The notes: a model not told the origin generated them from the sequence alone. Shown: positions 35,291 to 46,416, numbered from the stretch's first letter. The stretch is DNA of 64,000 bases from Amycolatopsis sp. NBC_01488 (GCF_036227105.1 NZ_CP109434.1:3972001-4036000); one strand, 5' to 3'. Numbers and translations are program-made.

Positions 35291-35865
35291 CCCGCGGACC
35301 CGACGAACGCCGTCCCGGAGTAGGTGACGCCCGCCTTGTCGAAGTCCTCGATCGTCGCGTCCACCGTCGGCTGCGAGCCGCCGACCGTCAGATCCAGCAG
35401 GACGCGCACGCCGAAGCCCGCCTTCGCCGCGTCGAGCGCCGTCGCGCGGACGCAGAAGTCCGTTGCGATGCCGACGACGTCGACGTCGGTGACGTCGTGC
35501 TCGCGCAGCCACGCCTCCAGGGACTTCCCGTCGCGCGACGCGCCTTCGAAACCGGAGTACGCGGCGCTGTACTCGCCCTTGGAGAACACTTCGACGATCG
35601 GGACGACGTCGAGCGCGGGGTGGAACGACGCGCCCGGCGTGCCGGCGACGCAGTGCACCGGCCAGCTGTCCTTGAAGTCGGGCGTCTCGCTGAAGTGGGC
35701 GCCCGGGTCGATGTGGTTGTCCCGGGTGGCCACGACGTGGCTGTACCCGCCTTCGGCTGCCTGCTTCGAGATGGCGGCGGCCGCGGCGGCCCCGCCCGGC
35801 AGGCCGAGCGAACCCCCTTCGCAGAAGTCGTTCTGCACGTCCACCACGATCAGCGCGGTTCCCAT
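35287..35865 (-). CDS. pncA: Nicotinamidase
   Basis: The 192-residue enzyme matches M. tuberculosis PncA residue by residue: catalytic Asp9, Lys96 (VFSKGEYS) and Cys138 (TDFCVRAT), and metal ligands Asp49, His51, His57 (TRDNHIDPGAHF) and His71. It deamidates nicotinamide to nicotinate, which the adjacent PncB uses. The start ATG lies 29 bases after the pncB stop, so pncB-pncA is an NAD-salvage operon. The same activity would convert pyrazinamide to pyrazinoate. Confidence 0.93.
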   Translation of the reverse strand: MGTALIVVDVQNDFCEGGSLGLPGGAAAAAAISKQAAEGGYSHVVATRDNHIDPGAHFSETPDFKDSWPVHCVAGTPGASFHPALDVVPIVEVFSKGEYSAAYSGFEGASRDGKSLEAWLREHDVTDVDVVGIATDFCVRATALDAAKAGFGVRVLLDLTVGGSQPTVDATIEDFDKAGVTYSGTAFVGSAG

Positions 35866-35894
35866 ACCGGACTCCGTTTCAGAGACAGCGTCGT

Positions 35895-37196
35895 TCAGAA
35901 AAACTGCGTCGGGATAGCGGGCTCGCCGTGCGAGAGCTTGAGGCCCTCCCACGGCAGGCTGACCAGGCCGCGGCGCAGCCGTTGCCTGGCGTCGTCGAGC
36001 GTAGGCAGGTCCGCCTCCGCGCGGCCAGCGCGGATCAGCGGGATCTGCAGCAGCCGGTCGTTCTCCTCCGGCTCGGGCGCGGCGCCGGCCGCGGTCCAGA
36101 CGACCTCTTCGACCGCCGTGCCGGTGCCGCGGTGGCGCCGCAGCGCGGACTTGCGGCCGCCGCGGGACTCCTTGTGCGCGCTGCGCTTGGCGACCGGCTT
36201 GCCGTCCACCTCGACCAGCTTGTAGACCATCCCGGCGGTCGGCGCGCCGGACCCGGTGACGACCGACGTCCCGACGCCGTACGCGTCCACGGGCTCCGCG
36301 CGCAGCGCCGCGATGGCGTGCTCGTCGAGGTCGCCGGAGACGACGATCCGGGTGTCCTTCGCCCCGAGGGAGTCCAGCTGCTCGCGGGCGCGGCGGGCGA
36401 GCGGGCCGACGTCGCCCGAGTCGATCCGGATCGCGCCCAGCTCCGGGCCGGCGACGCGGACCGCGGTCTCGATGCCGGCGGTGATGTCGTAGGTGTCGAC
36501 CAGCAGCGTCGTGTCCGCGCCCATCTTCTGGACCTGCGCGCGGAACGCCGCTTCTTCGCTGTCGTGCAGCAACATGAAGGCGTGCGCGACGGTGCCGCGG
36601 GTCGGGATGCCGTAGCGGCGCCCGGCTTCGAGGTTGGACGTCGTCGCGAAGCCGGCCAGATAGGCGGCGCGGGCCGCGGCGACGGCCGCGTACTCGTGCG
36701 TGCGGCGCCCGCCCATCTCGATGATCGGCCGGCCGTGCGCGGCGCCGGACATCCGGGCCGCCGCGGACGCGATCGCGCTGTCGTGGTTGAGGATCGACAG
36801 CACCAGCGTCTCCAGCAGCACGCACTCGCCGAACGTGCCGGTGACCGTGAGCAGCGGCGAGCCCGGGAAGTACAGCTCGCCCTCGGGGTAGCCGTCGACG
36901 TCACCGGAGAACTCGTAGTCGGCGAGCCAGGACAGCGTCGCGTCGTCGACGACCGCGGTGGCCTCCAGCTGCGCCAGCTCGGCGTCGGTGAAGCGGAAGT
37001 CCGCGATCGCGTCCAGGACGCGGGCGGTCCCCGCGACGACGCCGTAGCGGCGTCCGTCCGGCAGGCGCCGGGCAAACACCTCGAACACGCAGGGCCGCTC
37101 CGCCGTCCCGTCGGCGAGCGCGCTGCCCAGCATGGTCAGCTCGTAGTGGTCGGTGAGCAGCGCAGTGCTGGCCGTGGCCGGCTCCGGTGAACCCAT
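35895..37196 (-). CDS. pncB: Nicotinate phosphoribosyltransferase
   Basis: The 433-residue protein has the NAPRTase pattern [72 protein letters not shown] (with the family's conserved His), and [17 protein letters not shown]. It joins nicotinate and PRPP to nicotinate mononucleotide with ATP. It is the first gene of pncB-pncA-aldolase and stands divergently from clpS, as pncB1 does in M. tuberculosis. Confidence 0.93.
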   Translation of the reverse strand: MGSPEPATASTALLTDHYELTMLGSALADGTAERPCVFEVFARRLPDGRRYGVVAGTARVLDAIADFRFTDAELAQLEATAVVDDATLSWLADYEFSGDVDGYPEGELYFPGSPLLTVTGTFGECVLLETLVLSILNHDSAIASAAARMSGAAHGRPIIEMGGRRTHEYAAVAAARAAYLAGFATTSNLEAGRRYGIPTRGTVAHAFMLLHDSEEAAFRAQVQKMGADTTLLVDTYDITAGIETAVRVAGPELGAIRIDSGDVGPLARRAREQLDSLGAKDTRIVVSGDLDEHAIAALRAEPVDAYGVGTSVVTGSGAPTAGMVYKLVEVDGKPVAKRSAHKESRGGRKSALRRHRGTGTAVEEVVWTAAGAAPEPEENDRLLQIPLIRAGRAEADLPTLDDARQRLRRGLVSLPWEGLKLSHGEPAIPTQFF

Positions 37197-37270
37197 GGGG
37201 TAAGCCTATTCACCCACATGGCCGGACCTGGCGCGGCGTACCCCGTGCGCCCCGTGACACCATGGGGTGC

Positions 37271-37570
37271 ATGTCCACGCCTGTCGCAGCCGAGCAGACG
37301 CAGGTCGAGCCGGTCGGGGCCGAGGTCGCCGAGTCGGACACCCCCTGGCGGACCGTGGTCTGGAACGACCCGGTGAACCTGATGTCGTACGTCACGTACG
37401 TCTTCCAGAAGCTGTTCGGCTACAGCCGCGACCACGCCACCAAGCTGATGCTGGACGTGCACCAGAAGGGCAAGGCGATCGTGTCGTCCGGCAGCAAGGA
37501 GAAGGTGGAGACGGACGTGGCGAAACTCCACGCGGCGGGCCTGTGGGCCACCATGGAGCAGCCCTCGTGA
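37271..37570 (+). CDS. clpS: ATP-dependent Clp protease adaptor ClpS
   Basis: A 99-residue ClpS with the substrate-pocket signature [27 protein letters not shown] and [17 protein letters not shown]. ClpS binds N-degron proteins and hands them to ClpAP/ClpCP. The ATG at 37271 fits the usual N-terminal extension. Its stop overlaps the DUF2017 gene start by four bases, a pairing conserved in Actinobacteria. Confidence 0.95.
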   Translation: MSTPVAAEQTQVEPVGAEVAESDTPWRTVVWNDPVNLMSYVTYVFQKLFGYSRDHATKLMLDVHQKGKAIVSSGSKEKVETDVAKLHAAGLWATMEQPS

Positions 37571-38124
37571 ACGGTTGGCGGCGCAAGGGCGCGGTGATCC
37601 ACGCGGGCTTCGAGCAGCAGGAAGCGGCCGTGCTGCGCGGTCTCGTCAGCCAGCTCGAGGACATGCTCACCGCGCGCGCCGAAGAGGCGCCGCAGGACGA
37701 GCTCGCCGAGCTGACCGGCATCCGGACCGGCCCGTCGGAGTCCCCGGACGACCCGGTGCTGTCCCGGCTGCTCCCGGACTTCCACCGGCTCGACCCGGAC
37801 AACCCGACCCGCGAGGACCTCGACTCAGCCGCGGCCATGCGCTCGCTGCACGAGCCGGAGCTGCTGGACCTCAAGGTCGGCGTGGCCAAGATCGTGCTCG
37901 ACACGCTGCCCCGCGACGGCGGCCACGTCCGGCTCACCGAGGAGCAGGCCGACGCCTGGCTGGGCGCGCTCAACGACGTCCGGCTGGCGCTCGGCACCGC
38001 GCTCGACGTCACCGAGGACATGCCCGACGAGCTGCCGGAAGACGACCCGCGGGCCCCGCACCTCGGCGTCTACCACTGGCTGACCTGGGTGCAGGAGACG
38101 CTGATCCAGGCGCTGACCGGATGA
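37567..38124 (+). CDS. DUF2017 family protein
   Basis: The 185-residue acidic protein matches the DUF2017 family that follows clpS in Actinobacteria (as Rv1332). Motifs visible are [39 protein letters not shown] and [20 protein letters not shown]. No catalytic motif is evident. The GTG start lies in the clpS stop, and its stop overlaps the next ATG. A role connected to ClpS-mediated degradation is suggested only by gene order. Confidence 0.88.
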   Translation: MNGWRRKGAVIHAGFEQQEAAVLRGLVSQLEDMLTARAEEAPQDELAELTGIRTGPSESPDDPVLSRLLPDFHRLDPDNPTREDLDSAAAMRSLHEPELLDLKVGVAKIVLDTLPRDGGHVRLTEEQADAWLGALNDVRLALGTALDVTEDMPDELPEDDPRAPHLGVYHWLTWVQETLIQALTG

Positions 38125-39104
38125 TCACCGACGTATCCGGTGTCCTCGTCGGGCACCACGAGCGGGTCGGCGACGGCTGGGCCACCGGGACGACGGTGGT
38201 CCTGGTGCCCGACGGCGCGGTCGGCGCGGTCGACCAGCGCGGTGGCGCGCCCGGCACGCGGGAGACGAACCTGCTGGAGCCGGAGAACCTGGTGCAGCGG
38301 GTCAACGCGATCTGCCTGTCGGGCGGAAGCGCGTACGGGCTGGCCGCGGCCGACGGCGTCATGCGGTGGCTCGCCGAGCGGAACCTGGGGTTCCCGGTCG
38401 GCAGGCAGCCCCACGAGGTGGTGCCGATCGTGCCCGCGGCCGTGCTGTTCGACCTGCCGCGCAGCGAGTGGGGCAACCGGCCCGACGCGTCCTTCGGTTA
38501 TGCGGCCTGCGACGCGGCTTCCCCGGGCCCCGTCACGCAGGGCACGGTCGGGGCGGGCGCGGGTGCGGCCGTCGGGTCCCTGAAGGGCGGCATCGGCACG
38601 GCGAGCGAGGTCGTCGGCGAGTACACGGTCGGGGCACTGGCGGCGGTCAACGCGGCCGGTGAGGCCGTGGATTTGACGACCGGCCGGGCGTACGCGGCCG
38701 ACCACGGCGACTTCGGCGTGACGTGGCCTTCGCGAGCCGCCTCGCTGCCTTCTCGCCCGACCGACCTGAACACGACGATCGGCGTGGTCGCGGTGGACGC
38801 GGCGCTGTCGAAGGCCGAGGCGCGACGGCTGGCGGTGGCGGCCCAGGACGGGCTGGCGCGCGCGGTCCGCCCGGCCCACACGATGTTCGACGGCGACACG
38901 GTGTTCGCGCTGGCCACGGGGGCTCGCGAGCTGCCGGACGCGAGCGGCCCGTTCGGCGCGGCGGCGCGTCCGGCGGCGTTGGACGCACTCTGCTCGGCGG
39001 CGGCGCGGGTGTTCGCGCGGGCGATGGTGCACGGTCTCCTGGCGGCGACCACGGCCGGCGGGGTGCCGGCCTACCGCGACGTCTGGCCGGAAGCGTTCGG
39101 CTGA
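38121..39104 (+). CDS. P1-family (DmpA/NylC-like) N-terminal-nucleophile hydrolase
   Basis: The 327-residue protein belongs to the S58/P1 family of self-cleaving aminopeptidases. Conserved blocks are NAICLSGGSAYGLAAADGVM and GTVGAGAGAAVGSLKGGIG. The processing site is at Gly141-Thr142: the nucleophile is Thr, as in nylon oligomer hydrolase NylC, not Ser as in DmpA. Cleavage would give two chains of about 141 and 186 residues. The natural substrate is unknown; the orthologue Rv1333 sits at the same place between DUF2017 and mec. Confidence 0.88.
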   Translation: MITDVSGVLVGHHERVGDGWATGTTVVLVPDGAVGAVDQRGGAPGTRETNLLEPENLVQRVNAICLSGGSAYGLAAADGVMRWLAERNLGFPVGRQPHEVVPIVPAAVLFDLPRSEWGNRPDASFGYAACDAASPGPVTQGTVGAGAGAAVGSLKGGIGTASEVVGEYTVGALAAVNAAGEAVDLTTGRAYAADHGDFGVTWPSRAASLPSRPTDLNTTIGVVAVDAALSKAEARRLAVAAQDGLARAVRPAHTMFDGDTVFALATGARELPDASGPFGAAARPAALDALCSAAARVFARAMVHGLLAATTAGGVPAYRDVWPEAFG

Positions 39105-39168
39105 ATTCCCTGGTGAGCAGTACGTCTCATCATCTGGACAGCTTGTGTCCACCACCTAAGATGTCGGT

Positions 39169-39576
39169 GTGCTCCGGATCCGCCGTGAACTCGTCGACGA
39201 GATCGTCGCCCATGCCCGCCGTGACCACCCCGACGAGGCGTGCGGCGTCATCGCCGGGCCCGAAGGGTCCGACTCGCCCGAGCGGTTCATCCCGATGCTG
39301 AACGCCGCCCGGTCGCCGACGTTCTACGAGTTCGACTCCGGCGACCTGCTGAAGCTCTACCGCGAGATGGCCGCCAACGACGAGGTGCCCGTGGTGATCT
39401 ACCACTCGCACACCGCGACCGAGGCCTACCCGTCGCGGACCGACGCGAACATCGCGGCCGAGCCGGACGCGCACTACGTGCTCGTCTCCACCCGCGACCC
39501 CGAAGTGCACGAGTTCCGGTCCTACCGGATCGTGGACGCCGAGATCACCGAGGAGCCGGTCGAGATCGTCGGCTGA
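39169..39576 (+). CDS. mec: JAMM-type metallopeptidase Mec (CysO-cysteine hydrolase)
   Basis: The 135-residue protein has the JAMM metal site: Glu23, then HSH at 79-81, Ser89 and Asp92 (pattern E, HxH, seven residues, S, two residues, D). In M. tuberculosis Mec cuts CysO-cysteine to release cysteine and free CysO. The GTG start and compact size fit. It is followed by cysO and cysM in the standard order, so the whole CysO-dependent cysteine route is present here. Confidence 0.92.
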   Translation: MLRIRRELVDEIVAHARRDHPDEACGVIAGPEGSDSPERFIPMLNAARSPTFYEFDSGDLLKLYREMAANDEVPVVIYHSHTATEAYPSRTDANIAAEPDAHYVLVSTRDPEVHEFRSYRIVDAEITEEPVEIVG

Positions 39577-39642
39577 GCCCGCTCGGAACAAACCGCGCGC
39601 CGAAGGCGTCTGCGTCTAGGAAACCACCGGAGGTAAGAACCC

Positions 39643-39915
39643 ATGGCCGTGACCGTCTCCATCCCGACGATCCTGCGCACCCACACCGGCGGCGAGAAGT
39701 CCGTCGAGGCGAAGGGCGCGACCGTCCTCGAGGTCATCGACGACGTCGAGTCGCGGCACGCCGGCCTCAAGGCGCGCCTGGTGAAGGAGGAGAAGCTGCA
39801 CCGCTTCATCAACGTCTACGTCAACGACGAGGACGTGCGCTTCGCCGGCGGGCTCGAGGCCGAGGTCAAGGACGGCGACACCCTGACCATCCTCCCCGCC
39901 GTGGCCGGTGGCTGA
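39643..39915 (+). CDS. cysO: Sulfur-carrier protein CysO
   Basis: The 90-residue ubiquitin-like MoaD/ThiS-type protein ends in -AGG, the C-terminus that is converted to thiocarboxylate. AGGAGGT seven bases before the ATG gives strong translation. CysO-thiocarboxylate is the sulfide donor for CysM, and Mec releases the product. Three bases separate it from cysM. Confidence 0.93.
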   Translation: MAVTVSIPTILRTHTGGEKSVEAKGATVLEVIDDVESRHAGLKARLVKEEKLHRFINVYVNDEDVRFAGGLEAEVKDGDTLTILPAVAGG

Positions 39916-40869
<954 letters not shown>

Positions 40870-40870
40870 G

Positions 40871-41698
40871 TCACTCGGCTTTCCAGAGTTCGGGGAGGGC
40901 GAGGTCGACGCCGTCGGCCTCGGCCAGCCGCTCGAAGGTGGCCATCGTCGCTCCCAGGTCGTCGAACATCTTCGGCAGCAGCTTCAGCGGCTTGGACAGC
41001 GGGCGCCAGAAGGCGTCCCAGTGGATCGGGCGGACGATTTGCGGGTGGAGCGCGCCGACCGTCTCCCGCCAGTACTGCTCCCGCCACTCCTCGGTCTGCT
41101 TGCCGGCTTCTCCCACGCCGAGGTAGACGACGTCCGCGGAGTAACCGGCGAGCGCTCCGGGCACGAAGTTCGCCGATGCGTGGACCACGACGCTGCCCGC
41201 CGCGTGCGCAATGTGGAACGAGTAGCACCGCCCGGTCTTGAAATCCTTCGCCTTGGCCGGCAGCCGCACCGGCTCGGTGATCTCACCCGGCACCCGGTCG
41301 CCGGCGCTGTGCTCGGTCTCGACCGGCGTCACCGTGAAGGCGCCGAACTCCACCGGCCGGCCGGGCACCAGCTCTTGGAACGGTTCGGCGGCCAGGCCGT
41401 AGCCCTCCTGGACCTTCCGGGTCGACGGCGAACCGGCCAGCGTCGCACCGGTCAGCTCGGCGACGACCGGCGCGTCGAGCACGTGGTCCACGTGCGAATG
41501 CGCCACCAGGACGGCATCGAGCTTCGCTACGCCGAGCCGACGCAAGGCCTCGTCGATCCGGCCGCGGTCCGGCGCCACGCGCGTCGCCATCTTCAGCAGG
41601 GACGGCCGCGAGAAGAAACCGTCGACCAGGACCGCCGAGTTCCCGTCGGTGACCAGGACGTTCGACACCCCGGCGAAAGCCGTGCGCAGTTCGGGCAT
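40871..41698 (-). CDS. Metallo-beta-lactamase-fold hydrolase
   Basis: The 275-residue protein has the MBL metal motif HSHVDH in AKLDAVLVAHSHVDHVLD, VETEHSAGDR, and a later VRPIHWDAFWRPL His. No signal peptide is present. The family spans lactonases, phosphodiesterases and nucleases; this one resembles uncharacterised MBL proteins with a WDAF motif, and the substrate is unknown. It is divergent from the racemase by nine bases and sits inside an otherwise conserved block, so it is an insertion relative to mycobacteria. Confidence 0.8.
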   Translation of the reverse strand: MPELRTAFAGVSNVLVTDGNSAVLVDGFFSRPSLLKMATRVAPDRGRIDEALRRLGVAKLDAVLVAHSHVDHVLDAPVVAELTGATLAGSPSTRKVQEGYGLAAEPFQELVPGRPVEFGAFTVTPVETEHSAGDRVPGEITEPVRLPAKAKDFKTGRCYSFHIAHAAGSVVVHASANFVPGALAGYSADVVYLGVGEAGKQTEEWREQYWRETVGALHPQIVRPIHWDAFWRPLSKPLKLLPKMFDDLGATMATFERLAEADGVDLALPELWKAE

Positions 41699-41707
41699 GC
41701 TGACATC

Positions 41708-42424
41708 ATGAAGGTCATCGGGCTGCTGGGCGGGATGAGCTGGGAATCGTCGATCGAGTACTACCGGCTCGTCAACGAACGGGTGAAAACCCTGCTCGGT
41801 GGCTTCCACTCCGCCCACTCCGTGCTCTACTCCGTCGACTTCGCCGCCATCGAGCGGATGCAGGCCGAGGGGCGCTGGGACGACGCCGGCGCGGAGCTCA
41901 ACCGCGCCGCTCGCGCGCTGGAAGCCGCCGGCGCCGACTTCGTCGTGCTCTGCACCAACACCATGCACAAGGTCGCCGACCGGCTCGAGGACGGCCTCGG
42001 CATCCCGCTGCTGCACCTCGGCGACGCCACCGCCGCGGCCATCAAGGCCGCCGGCATCCGGCGGGTCGGGCTGCTGGGCACCGGGTTCACCATGGGACAG
42101 CCGTTCTACCGCGACCGGCTCGCCGCGCATGGGCTCGACGTGCTCGTGCCCGGCGAAGAAGACCGTGACCTGGTGCACCGGGTCATCTACGACGAACTGG
42201 TGCTCGGTGTCGTCAAGCCCGAGTCCCGCGAGGCCTACCGCGGCGTGATCGGGCGGCTCGTCGAGGCGGGCGCCGAGGGCGTGATCTACGGCTGCACCGA
42301 GATCGAGCTGCTCGTCGGCCCGGAGGACGCGCCGGTGCCGACGTTCCCCACGACCCGCCTGCACGCCGACGCCGCCGTCGACTTCGCGCTGGGCAAGACC
42401 CCGCTGCCCGCGCCGCCCGCCTGA
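41708..42424 (+). CDS. Aspartate/glutamate racemase-family protein
   Basis: The 238-residue protein opens KVIGLLGGMSWESSIEYYRLVNE and has the two cysteines of the cofactor-independent racemase family in VLCTNTMHK and IYGCTEIELL. It should act on aspartate or a related acid by two-base proton transfer. It is distinct from the MurI glutamate racemase 2 kb downstream. The start is divergent from the MBL gene, with only nine bases between the two start codons. Confidence 0.87.
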   Translation: MKVIGLLGGMSWESSIEYYRLVNERVKTLLGGFHSAHSVLYSVDFAAIERMQAEGRWDDAGAELNRAARALEAAGADFVVLCTNTMHKVADRLEDGLGIPLLHLGDATAAAIKAAGIRRVGLLGTGFTMGQPFYRDRLAAHGLDVLVPGEEDRDLVHRVIYDELVLGVVKPESREAYRGVIGRLVEAGAEGVIYGCTEIELLVGPEDAPVPTFPTTRLHADAAVDFALGKTPLPAPPA

Positions 42425-42425
42425 G

Positions 42426-43277
42426 TCACACGGCGACCACCGGCCCGCCGCTCGCGTGGGCCTCGTGCTGCGCCACGACCTGCCGCCACAGCCGCTCGCG
42501 CTCCTCGGCCGTGAACAGGTCCGGGGTGACGCCGAAGACGTCCGCCGCGGCCGTCCACCACTCCGACGGCGACTCGACGACCTCCTTGGTGCCGTGGCGG
42601 TTCAGCGTCCGCGCGCGCAGCGTGTCGACGCCCGCCGCGTCCCGGCGCTGCAGCACGCAGACCCGCACGAACCCGGACTCCGGCGACGTCGACAGCCACG
42701 CGTGCTTCGCCGCGAAGTCGCCCATCTCCGCCGCGCCCGGCGCGAAGTCGAAGCCGGCGAAGCTGCCCGACGGGTCGTGGTCGAACCGCCAGCCGCCCGG
42801 CGCCACCTCCGACGGCCGCAGCCGGTAGGTGTGCGGGCCCTGGGTGTACGAGCCTTCCCGTAGGGGGAGCGGCTGGTGGATGCCGTCGCCGAGGCCCGCG
42901 TCCACCAGCCACGTCGTCTCCGGGTCGTCCGGCAGGCCGGAGACGGTCAGCGCCAGGTGGTTGCGGTCGATGTTCGGCACGTCGCCCGGACCGCCCTGCA
43001 CCCCGCCGAGGTGGCGCGTGACCTGGTAACCGAGCTCGCGCAGCAAGGCCGAAAAGGCGCCGTTCAAGTGGTAGCAGTACCCGCCGCGGCCGCGCAGGAT
43101 CCGCGCGAGCGACGCCGACGGCTCCAGCGGCGTCGGCCGCCCGAGCTGGATCTCCAGCGCCTCGTACGGCACGCGCTCGACCTGCGCCGCGTGCAGGCGC
43201 CGCAACGCGGCGACGCTCGGCGGCTCCGCGTCGAGGCCGAGCCGCTCCAGGTATCCGTCAACGTCGAAGTTCCCCAT
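42426..43277 (-). CDS. nat: Arylamine N-acetyltransferase
   Basis: The 283-residue enzyme has the complete NAT triad: Cys68 in GRGGYCYHLNG, His107 in DRNHLALTV and Asp126 in LVDAGLGDG. NAT transfers acetyl from acetyl-CoA to arylamines and hydrazines. Its length matches the bacterial family. The last base-pair gap to the racemase stop is one base (convergent). Nearby genes do not suggest a specific biosynthetic role. Confidence 0.92.
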   Translation of the reverse strand: MGNFDVDGYLERLGLDAEPPSVAALRRLHAAQVERVPYEALEIQLGRPTPLEPSASLARILRGRGGYCYHLNGAFSALLRELGYQVTRHLGGVQGGPGDVPNIDRNHLALTVSGLPDDPETTWLVDAGLGDGIHQPLPLREGSYTQGPHTYRLRPSEVAPGGWRFDHDPSGSFAGFDFAPGAAEMGDFAAKHAWLSTSPESGFVRVCVLQRRDAAGVDTLRARTLNRHGTKEVVESPSEWWTAAADVFGVTPDLFTAEERERLWRQVVAQHEAHASGGPVVAV

Positions 43278-43369
43278 GCCGCAGACGTTAGCGGCAGGCA
43301 CCGACAAAAGCCCGGGATCAGGGATTTCACCCGAGGTGGAGCCGCTGGTCCGGACGTAGCCTCGAAGAC

Positions 43370-44014
43370 GTGAGCACTTTGCACCCGGCCCCGGAAGCTG
43401 ACGAAGCCAAGCGTGTGCTGCCACCGAAACCGAAGGCAGCCGCGCTCGTCGCGCTCTCGTTCACCCTGCTGCTCTACCTGGTCGAGCTGGTGGACGTGCT
43501 CCTGCCCGGCGACCTGGACCAGGGCGGCATCCACTCGCGGGTGCTGTCCGGCCTGGACGGCGTGCTGTTCGCGCCGCTGCTGCACGCCGGCTGGTCGCAC
43601 CTGTTCGCGAACACCGTGCCGGTGCTCGTGCTCTCCTTCCTCGCCATGGCCGCCGGGATCGGGCGGTTCGCCCTGGTCACGGCCATCATCTGGGTGGTGT
43701 CCGGGCTGGGGGTGTGGCTGATCGGGCCGGCGAACACGGTCACCGTCGGCGCGTCCGGGCTGGTCTTCGGCTGGCTCGCCTACCTGCTGGTGCGCGGCAT
43801 CTTCAACCGCGCGGCCGGGCAGATCCTGGTCGCCGTCGTCCTGCTCGGCGTGTGGAGCGGCATGCTCGCCGGCCTGCTGCCGGGCAACCCCGGGGTCTCC
43901 TGGCAGGGACACGTCTTCGGCGCGCTGGCCGGCGTCCTCGCGGCGTGGCTGACCAGCCGCACCGGCAAGTCGCGCAAAGCCGTGCCCGCGGCCCCGGGTA
44001 ACCTCGAAGGGTGA
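43370..44014 (+). CDS. Rhomboid-family intramembrane protease
   Basis: The 214-residue protein has six transmembrane helices and the rhomboid Ser-His pair: [14 protein letters not shown] with the nucleophile Ser, and GHVFGALAG with the His in the last helix. [18 protein letters not shown] is the conserved N-terminal HxxxN block. It cuts membrane-spanning substrates. It is followed by murI with a four-base overlap, as in Rv1337-Rv1338. Confidence 0.92.
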   Translation: MSTLHPAPEADEAKRVLPPKPKAAALVALSFTLLLYLVELVDVLLPGDLDQGGIHSRVLSGLDGVLFAPLLHAGWSHLFANTVPVLVLSFLAMAAGIGRFALVTAIIWVVSGLGVWLIGPANTVTVGASGLVFGWLAYLLVRGIFNRAAGQILVAVVLLGVWSGMLAGLLPGNPGVSWQGHVFGALAGVLAAWLTSRTGKSRKAVPAAPGNLEG

Positions 44015-44817
44015 CCTCTTCGCCCGCTGATGCCCCGATCGGCGTGTTCGATTCCGGCGTCGGCGGGCTGACGGTCGCGAGGGCGCTCCTCGAGCAGCTG
44101 CCCGCCGAGCAGCTCCGCTACGTCGGCGACACCGCGCACAACCCGTACGGCCCGCTCCCGATCGCCACCGCCCGCAGCTACGCGCTCGCGGCGCTCGACG
44201 AGATCGTCGAAAGCGGCGTGAAGGCGCTGGTCATCGCGTGCAACACGGCGTCTGCGGCCTGCCTGCGCGACGCGCGCGAGCGCTACGACGTGCCGGTGAT
44301 CGAGGTCGTCCTGCCTGCCGCGCGCCGCGCCGTCGTGGCCACGCACACCGGCCGGGTCGGCGTGATCGGCACCGAAGGCACCGTGCGCTCGCGCGCCTAC
44401 GAGGACGCGTTCGCCGCCGCGCCGGGCATCACGCTCACCAGCGTCGCCTGCCCGCGGTTCGTCGACTTCGTCGAGCGCGGCATCACCTCCGGCAGGCAGG
44501 TGCTCGGGCTCGCGCAGGGCTACCTGCAGCCGCTGCTCGACGCCGAAGTCGACACGCTCGTGCTCGGCTGCACGCACTACCCGCTCCTGCAGGGCGTGCT
44601 GCAGATCGTGATGGGCCAGGAAGTCACCCTGGTTTCCAGCGCCGACGAGACCGCGAAGGACGTCGTCCGCGTGCTCACCGAGCGGGACCTGCTGACGACC
44701 CGGGAGACGCCGCCGCGGCACGAGTTCCTGGCCACCGGCTCGGCCGAGCCGTTCACCCGGCTCGCCGCGCGGTTCATGGGGTTCGCCCCGGGTGTCCTCG
44801 CTCCCACCACCGCGTGA
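44011..44817 (+). CDS. murI: Glutamate racemase
   Basis: The 268-residue enzyme carries [43 protein letters not shown] and LGCTHYPLL with the two catalytic cysteines. It makes D-glutamate for peptidoglycan in the cytoplasm. The GTG start lies in the rhomboid stop. Its position between rhomboid and the MBL phosphodiesterase is the conserved actinobacterial order. Confidence 0.95.
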   Translation: MTSSPADAPIGVFDSGVGGLTVARALLEQLPAEQLRYVGDTAHNPYGPLPIATARSYALAALDEIVESGVKALVIACNTASAACLRDARERYDVPVIEVVLPAARRAVVATHTGRVGVIGTEGTVRSRAYEDAFAAAPGITLTSVACPRFVDFVERGITSGRQVLGLAQGYLQPLLDAEVDTLVLGCTHYPLLQGVLQIVMGQEVTLVSSADETAKDVVRVLTERDLLTTRETPPRHEFLATGSAEPFTRLAARFMGFAPGVLAPTTA

Positions 44818-44846
44818 TCAGGCGTTCGGGCGCTTAGGGTGGCGAA

Positions 44847-45614
44847 GTGCGACTGACCATCCTCGGGTGCTCCGGCAGCATCCCCGGGCCGAACACCGCC
44901 GCGTCCGGCTACCTGGTCGAGGCCGAAGGCTTCCTGCTCGGCCTCGAACTCGGCAACGGCACGCTGGCGCAGCTGCAGGCCGTGGCCGATCCGTTCGACC
45001 TGGACGCCCTGGTGCTCACGCACCTGCACCCCGACCACTGCGCCGACGTCAGCGCGCTCACCGTCCTGCGCCGCTACCACCCGGCGCCGCCGTACCCGGC
45101 ACGCCCGCGCCTGCTGCCGCTGTACGCTCCGCACGACGCGCCGCTGCGGCTCGCGAACGCGTACGCGCCCAACGAGACCGAGCGGGCCGTCACCGACCTC
45201 ACCGACGTCTACGACTTCCGCCCGCTGCGGCCGGAGCCGTTCCGCATCGGCCCGTTCGAGGTCGTCGCGGTCGAGGTCGACCACCCGACCCCGGCGTACG
45301 GCCTGCGCATCTCCTACGGCGGCCGGATCCTCGCCTTCACCGGCGACACCGGGCCGTGCGCGGCGCTGAACGAGCTCGCCGACGGCGTCGACCTGCTGCT
45401 CGCCGAGGCCTCGTGGACGGACTCGGCCGAGCGGCCGGCCGGCGTGCACCTGTCCGGGAAACAGGCCGGCGAACTGGCGCGCGACGCCGCCGTCGGGCGG
45501 CTGCTGCTGACGCACATCGCGCCGTGGACCGACGCGGGCGCGGTTCTCGCCGAGGCGTCGGCGGAGTTCCCGGGGGCCGAGGTCGTCAAGCAGGGTGCCG
45601 TCTACGACGTCTGA
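44847..45614 (+). CDS. MBL-fold phosphodiesterase, Rv1339-like
   Basis: The 255-residue protein has [24 protein letters not shown] and the metal motif [12 protein letters not shown] followed by FTGDTGPC and a late LLTHIAPW histidine. The layout resembles RNase Z-like phosphodiesterases. The orthologue at the same place in M. tuberculosis (Rv1339) is reported to be an atypical cyclic-AMP phosphodiesterase, so cAMP hydrolysis is the best guess. It starts 29 bases after murI and precedes rph. Confidence 0.85.
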   Translation: MRLTILGCSGSIPGPNTAASGYLVEAEGFLLGLELGNGTLAQLQAVADPFDLDALVLTHLHPDHCADVSALTVLRRYHPAPPYPARPRLLPLYAPHDAPLRLANAYAPNETERAVTDLTDVYDFRPLRPEPFRIGPFEVVAVEVDHPTPAYGLRISYGGRILAFTGDTGPCAALNELADGVDLLLAEASWTDSAERPAGVHLSGKQAGELARDAAVGRLLLTHIAPWTDAGAVLAEASAEFPGAEVVKQGAVYDV

Positions 45615-45639
45615 GCGGTGCGGTCCTAGAGTGCTCTCC

Positions 45640-46416
45640 GTGGCTCGAAAAGACGGCAGGAACGACGACCAGCTCCGTGACATCAAGATCACCCGGGGAT
45701 TCCAGCAGTGGCCGGCGGGGTCGGTGCTGATCGAATTCGGCAACACGCGGGTGCTGTGCGCCGCGAGCGTCACCGAAGGCGTGCCGCGCTGGCGGGCCGG
45801 GTCGGGGCTCGGGTGGGTGACCGCCGAGTACGCGATGCTGCCGTCCGCCACCAACACGCGCGGTGACCGCGAATCGGTGAAGGGCCGGATCGGCGGGCGC
45901 ACGCACGAGATCTCGCGGCTGATCGGCCGCTCGCTGCGCGCCTGCATCGACCTGGCCGCGCTGGGCGAGAACACGATCGTCATCGACTGCGACGTCATCC
46001 AGGCCGACGGCGGCACCCGCACGGCCGCGGTGACCGGCGGCTACGTCGCGCTGGCCGACGCGATCACCTGGCTGGGTGCGGCGAACCGGCTCAACGACCC
46101 GCAGCCGCTGTCGTCGTCGGTGGCCGCGGTGAGCGTCGGCGTGGTCGACGGCCGCGTGCGGCTCGACCTGCCGTACGAAGAGGACTCGCGCGCCGAGGTG
46201 GACATGAACGTCGTCGCCACCGACGCGGGCACGCTGATCGAGGTGCAGGGCACCGGCGAGGGCGCGACCTTCGCCCGGTCCACTTTGGACAAGATGCTGG
46301 ACCTGGCGCAGGCCGGCTGCGAGGAGCTGACCCGGCTGCAGAACGAGGCGCTGGCGCTGCCGTACCCGGGCGAGCTGCCGGAGCCGCGCCCGGACAGGAA
46401 GAAGGGCTCGAAGTGA
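45640..46416 (+). CDS. rph: Ribonuclease PH
   Basis: The 258-residue phosphorolytic exonuclease has [45 protein letters not shown] (phosphate site), [31 protein letters not shown] and [10 protein letters not shown]. It trims the 3' ends of tRNAs. GTG 45640 gives the usual N-terminus; GTG 45631 is an alternative. The stop overlaps rdgB by four bases. Confidence 0.95.
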   Translation: MARKDGRNDDQLRDIKITRGFQQWPAGSVLIEFGNTRVLCAASVTEGVPRWRAGSGLGWVTAEYAMLPSATNTRGDRESVKGRIGGRTHEISRLIGRSLRACIDLAALGENTIVIDCDVIQADGGTRTAAVTGGYVALADAITWLGAANRLNDPQPLSSSVAAVSVGVVDGRVRLDLPYEEDSRAEVDMNVVATDAGTLIEVQGTGEGATFARSTLDKMLDLAQAGCEELTRLQNEALALPYPGELPEPRPDRKKGSK

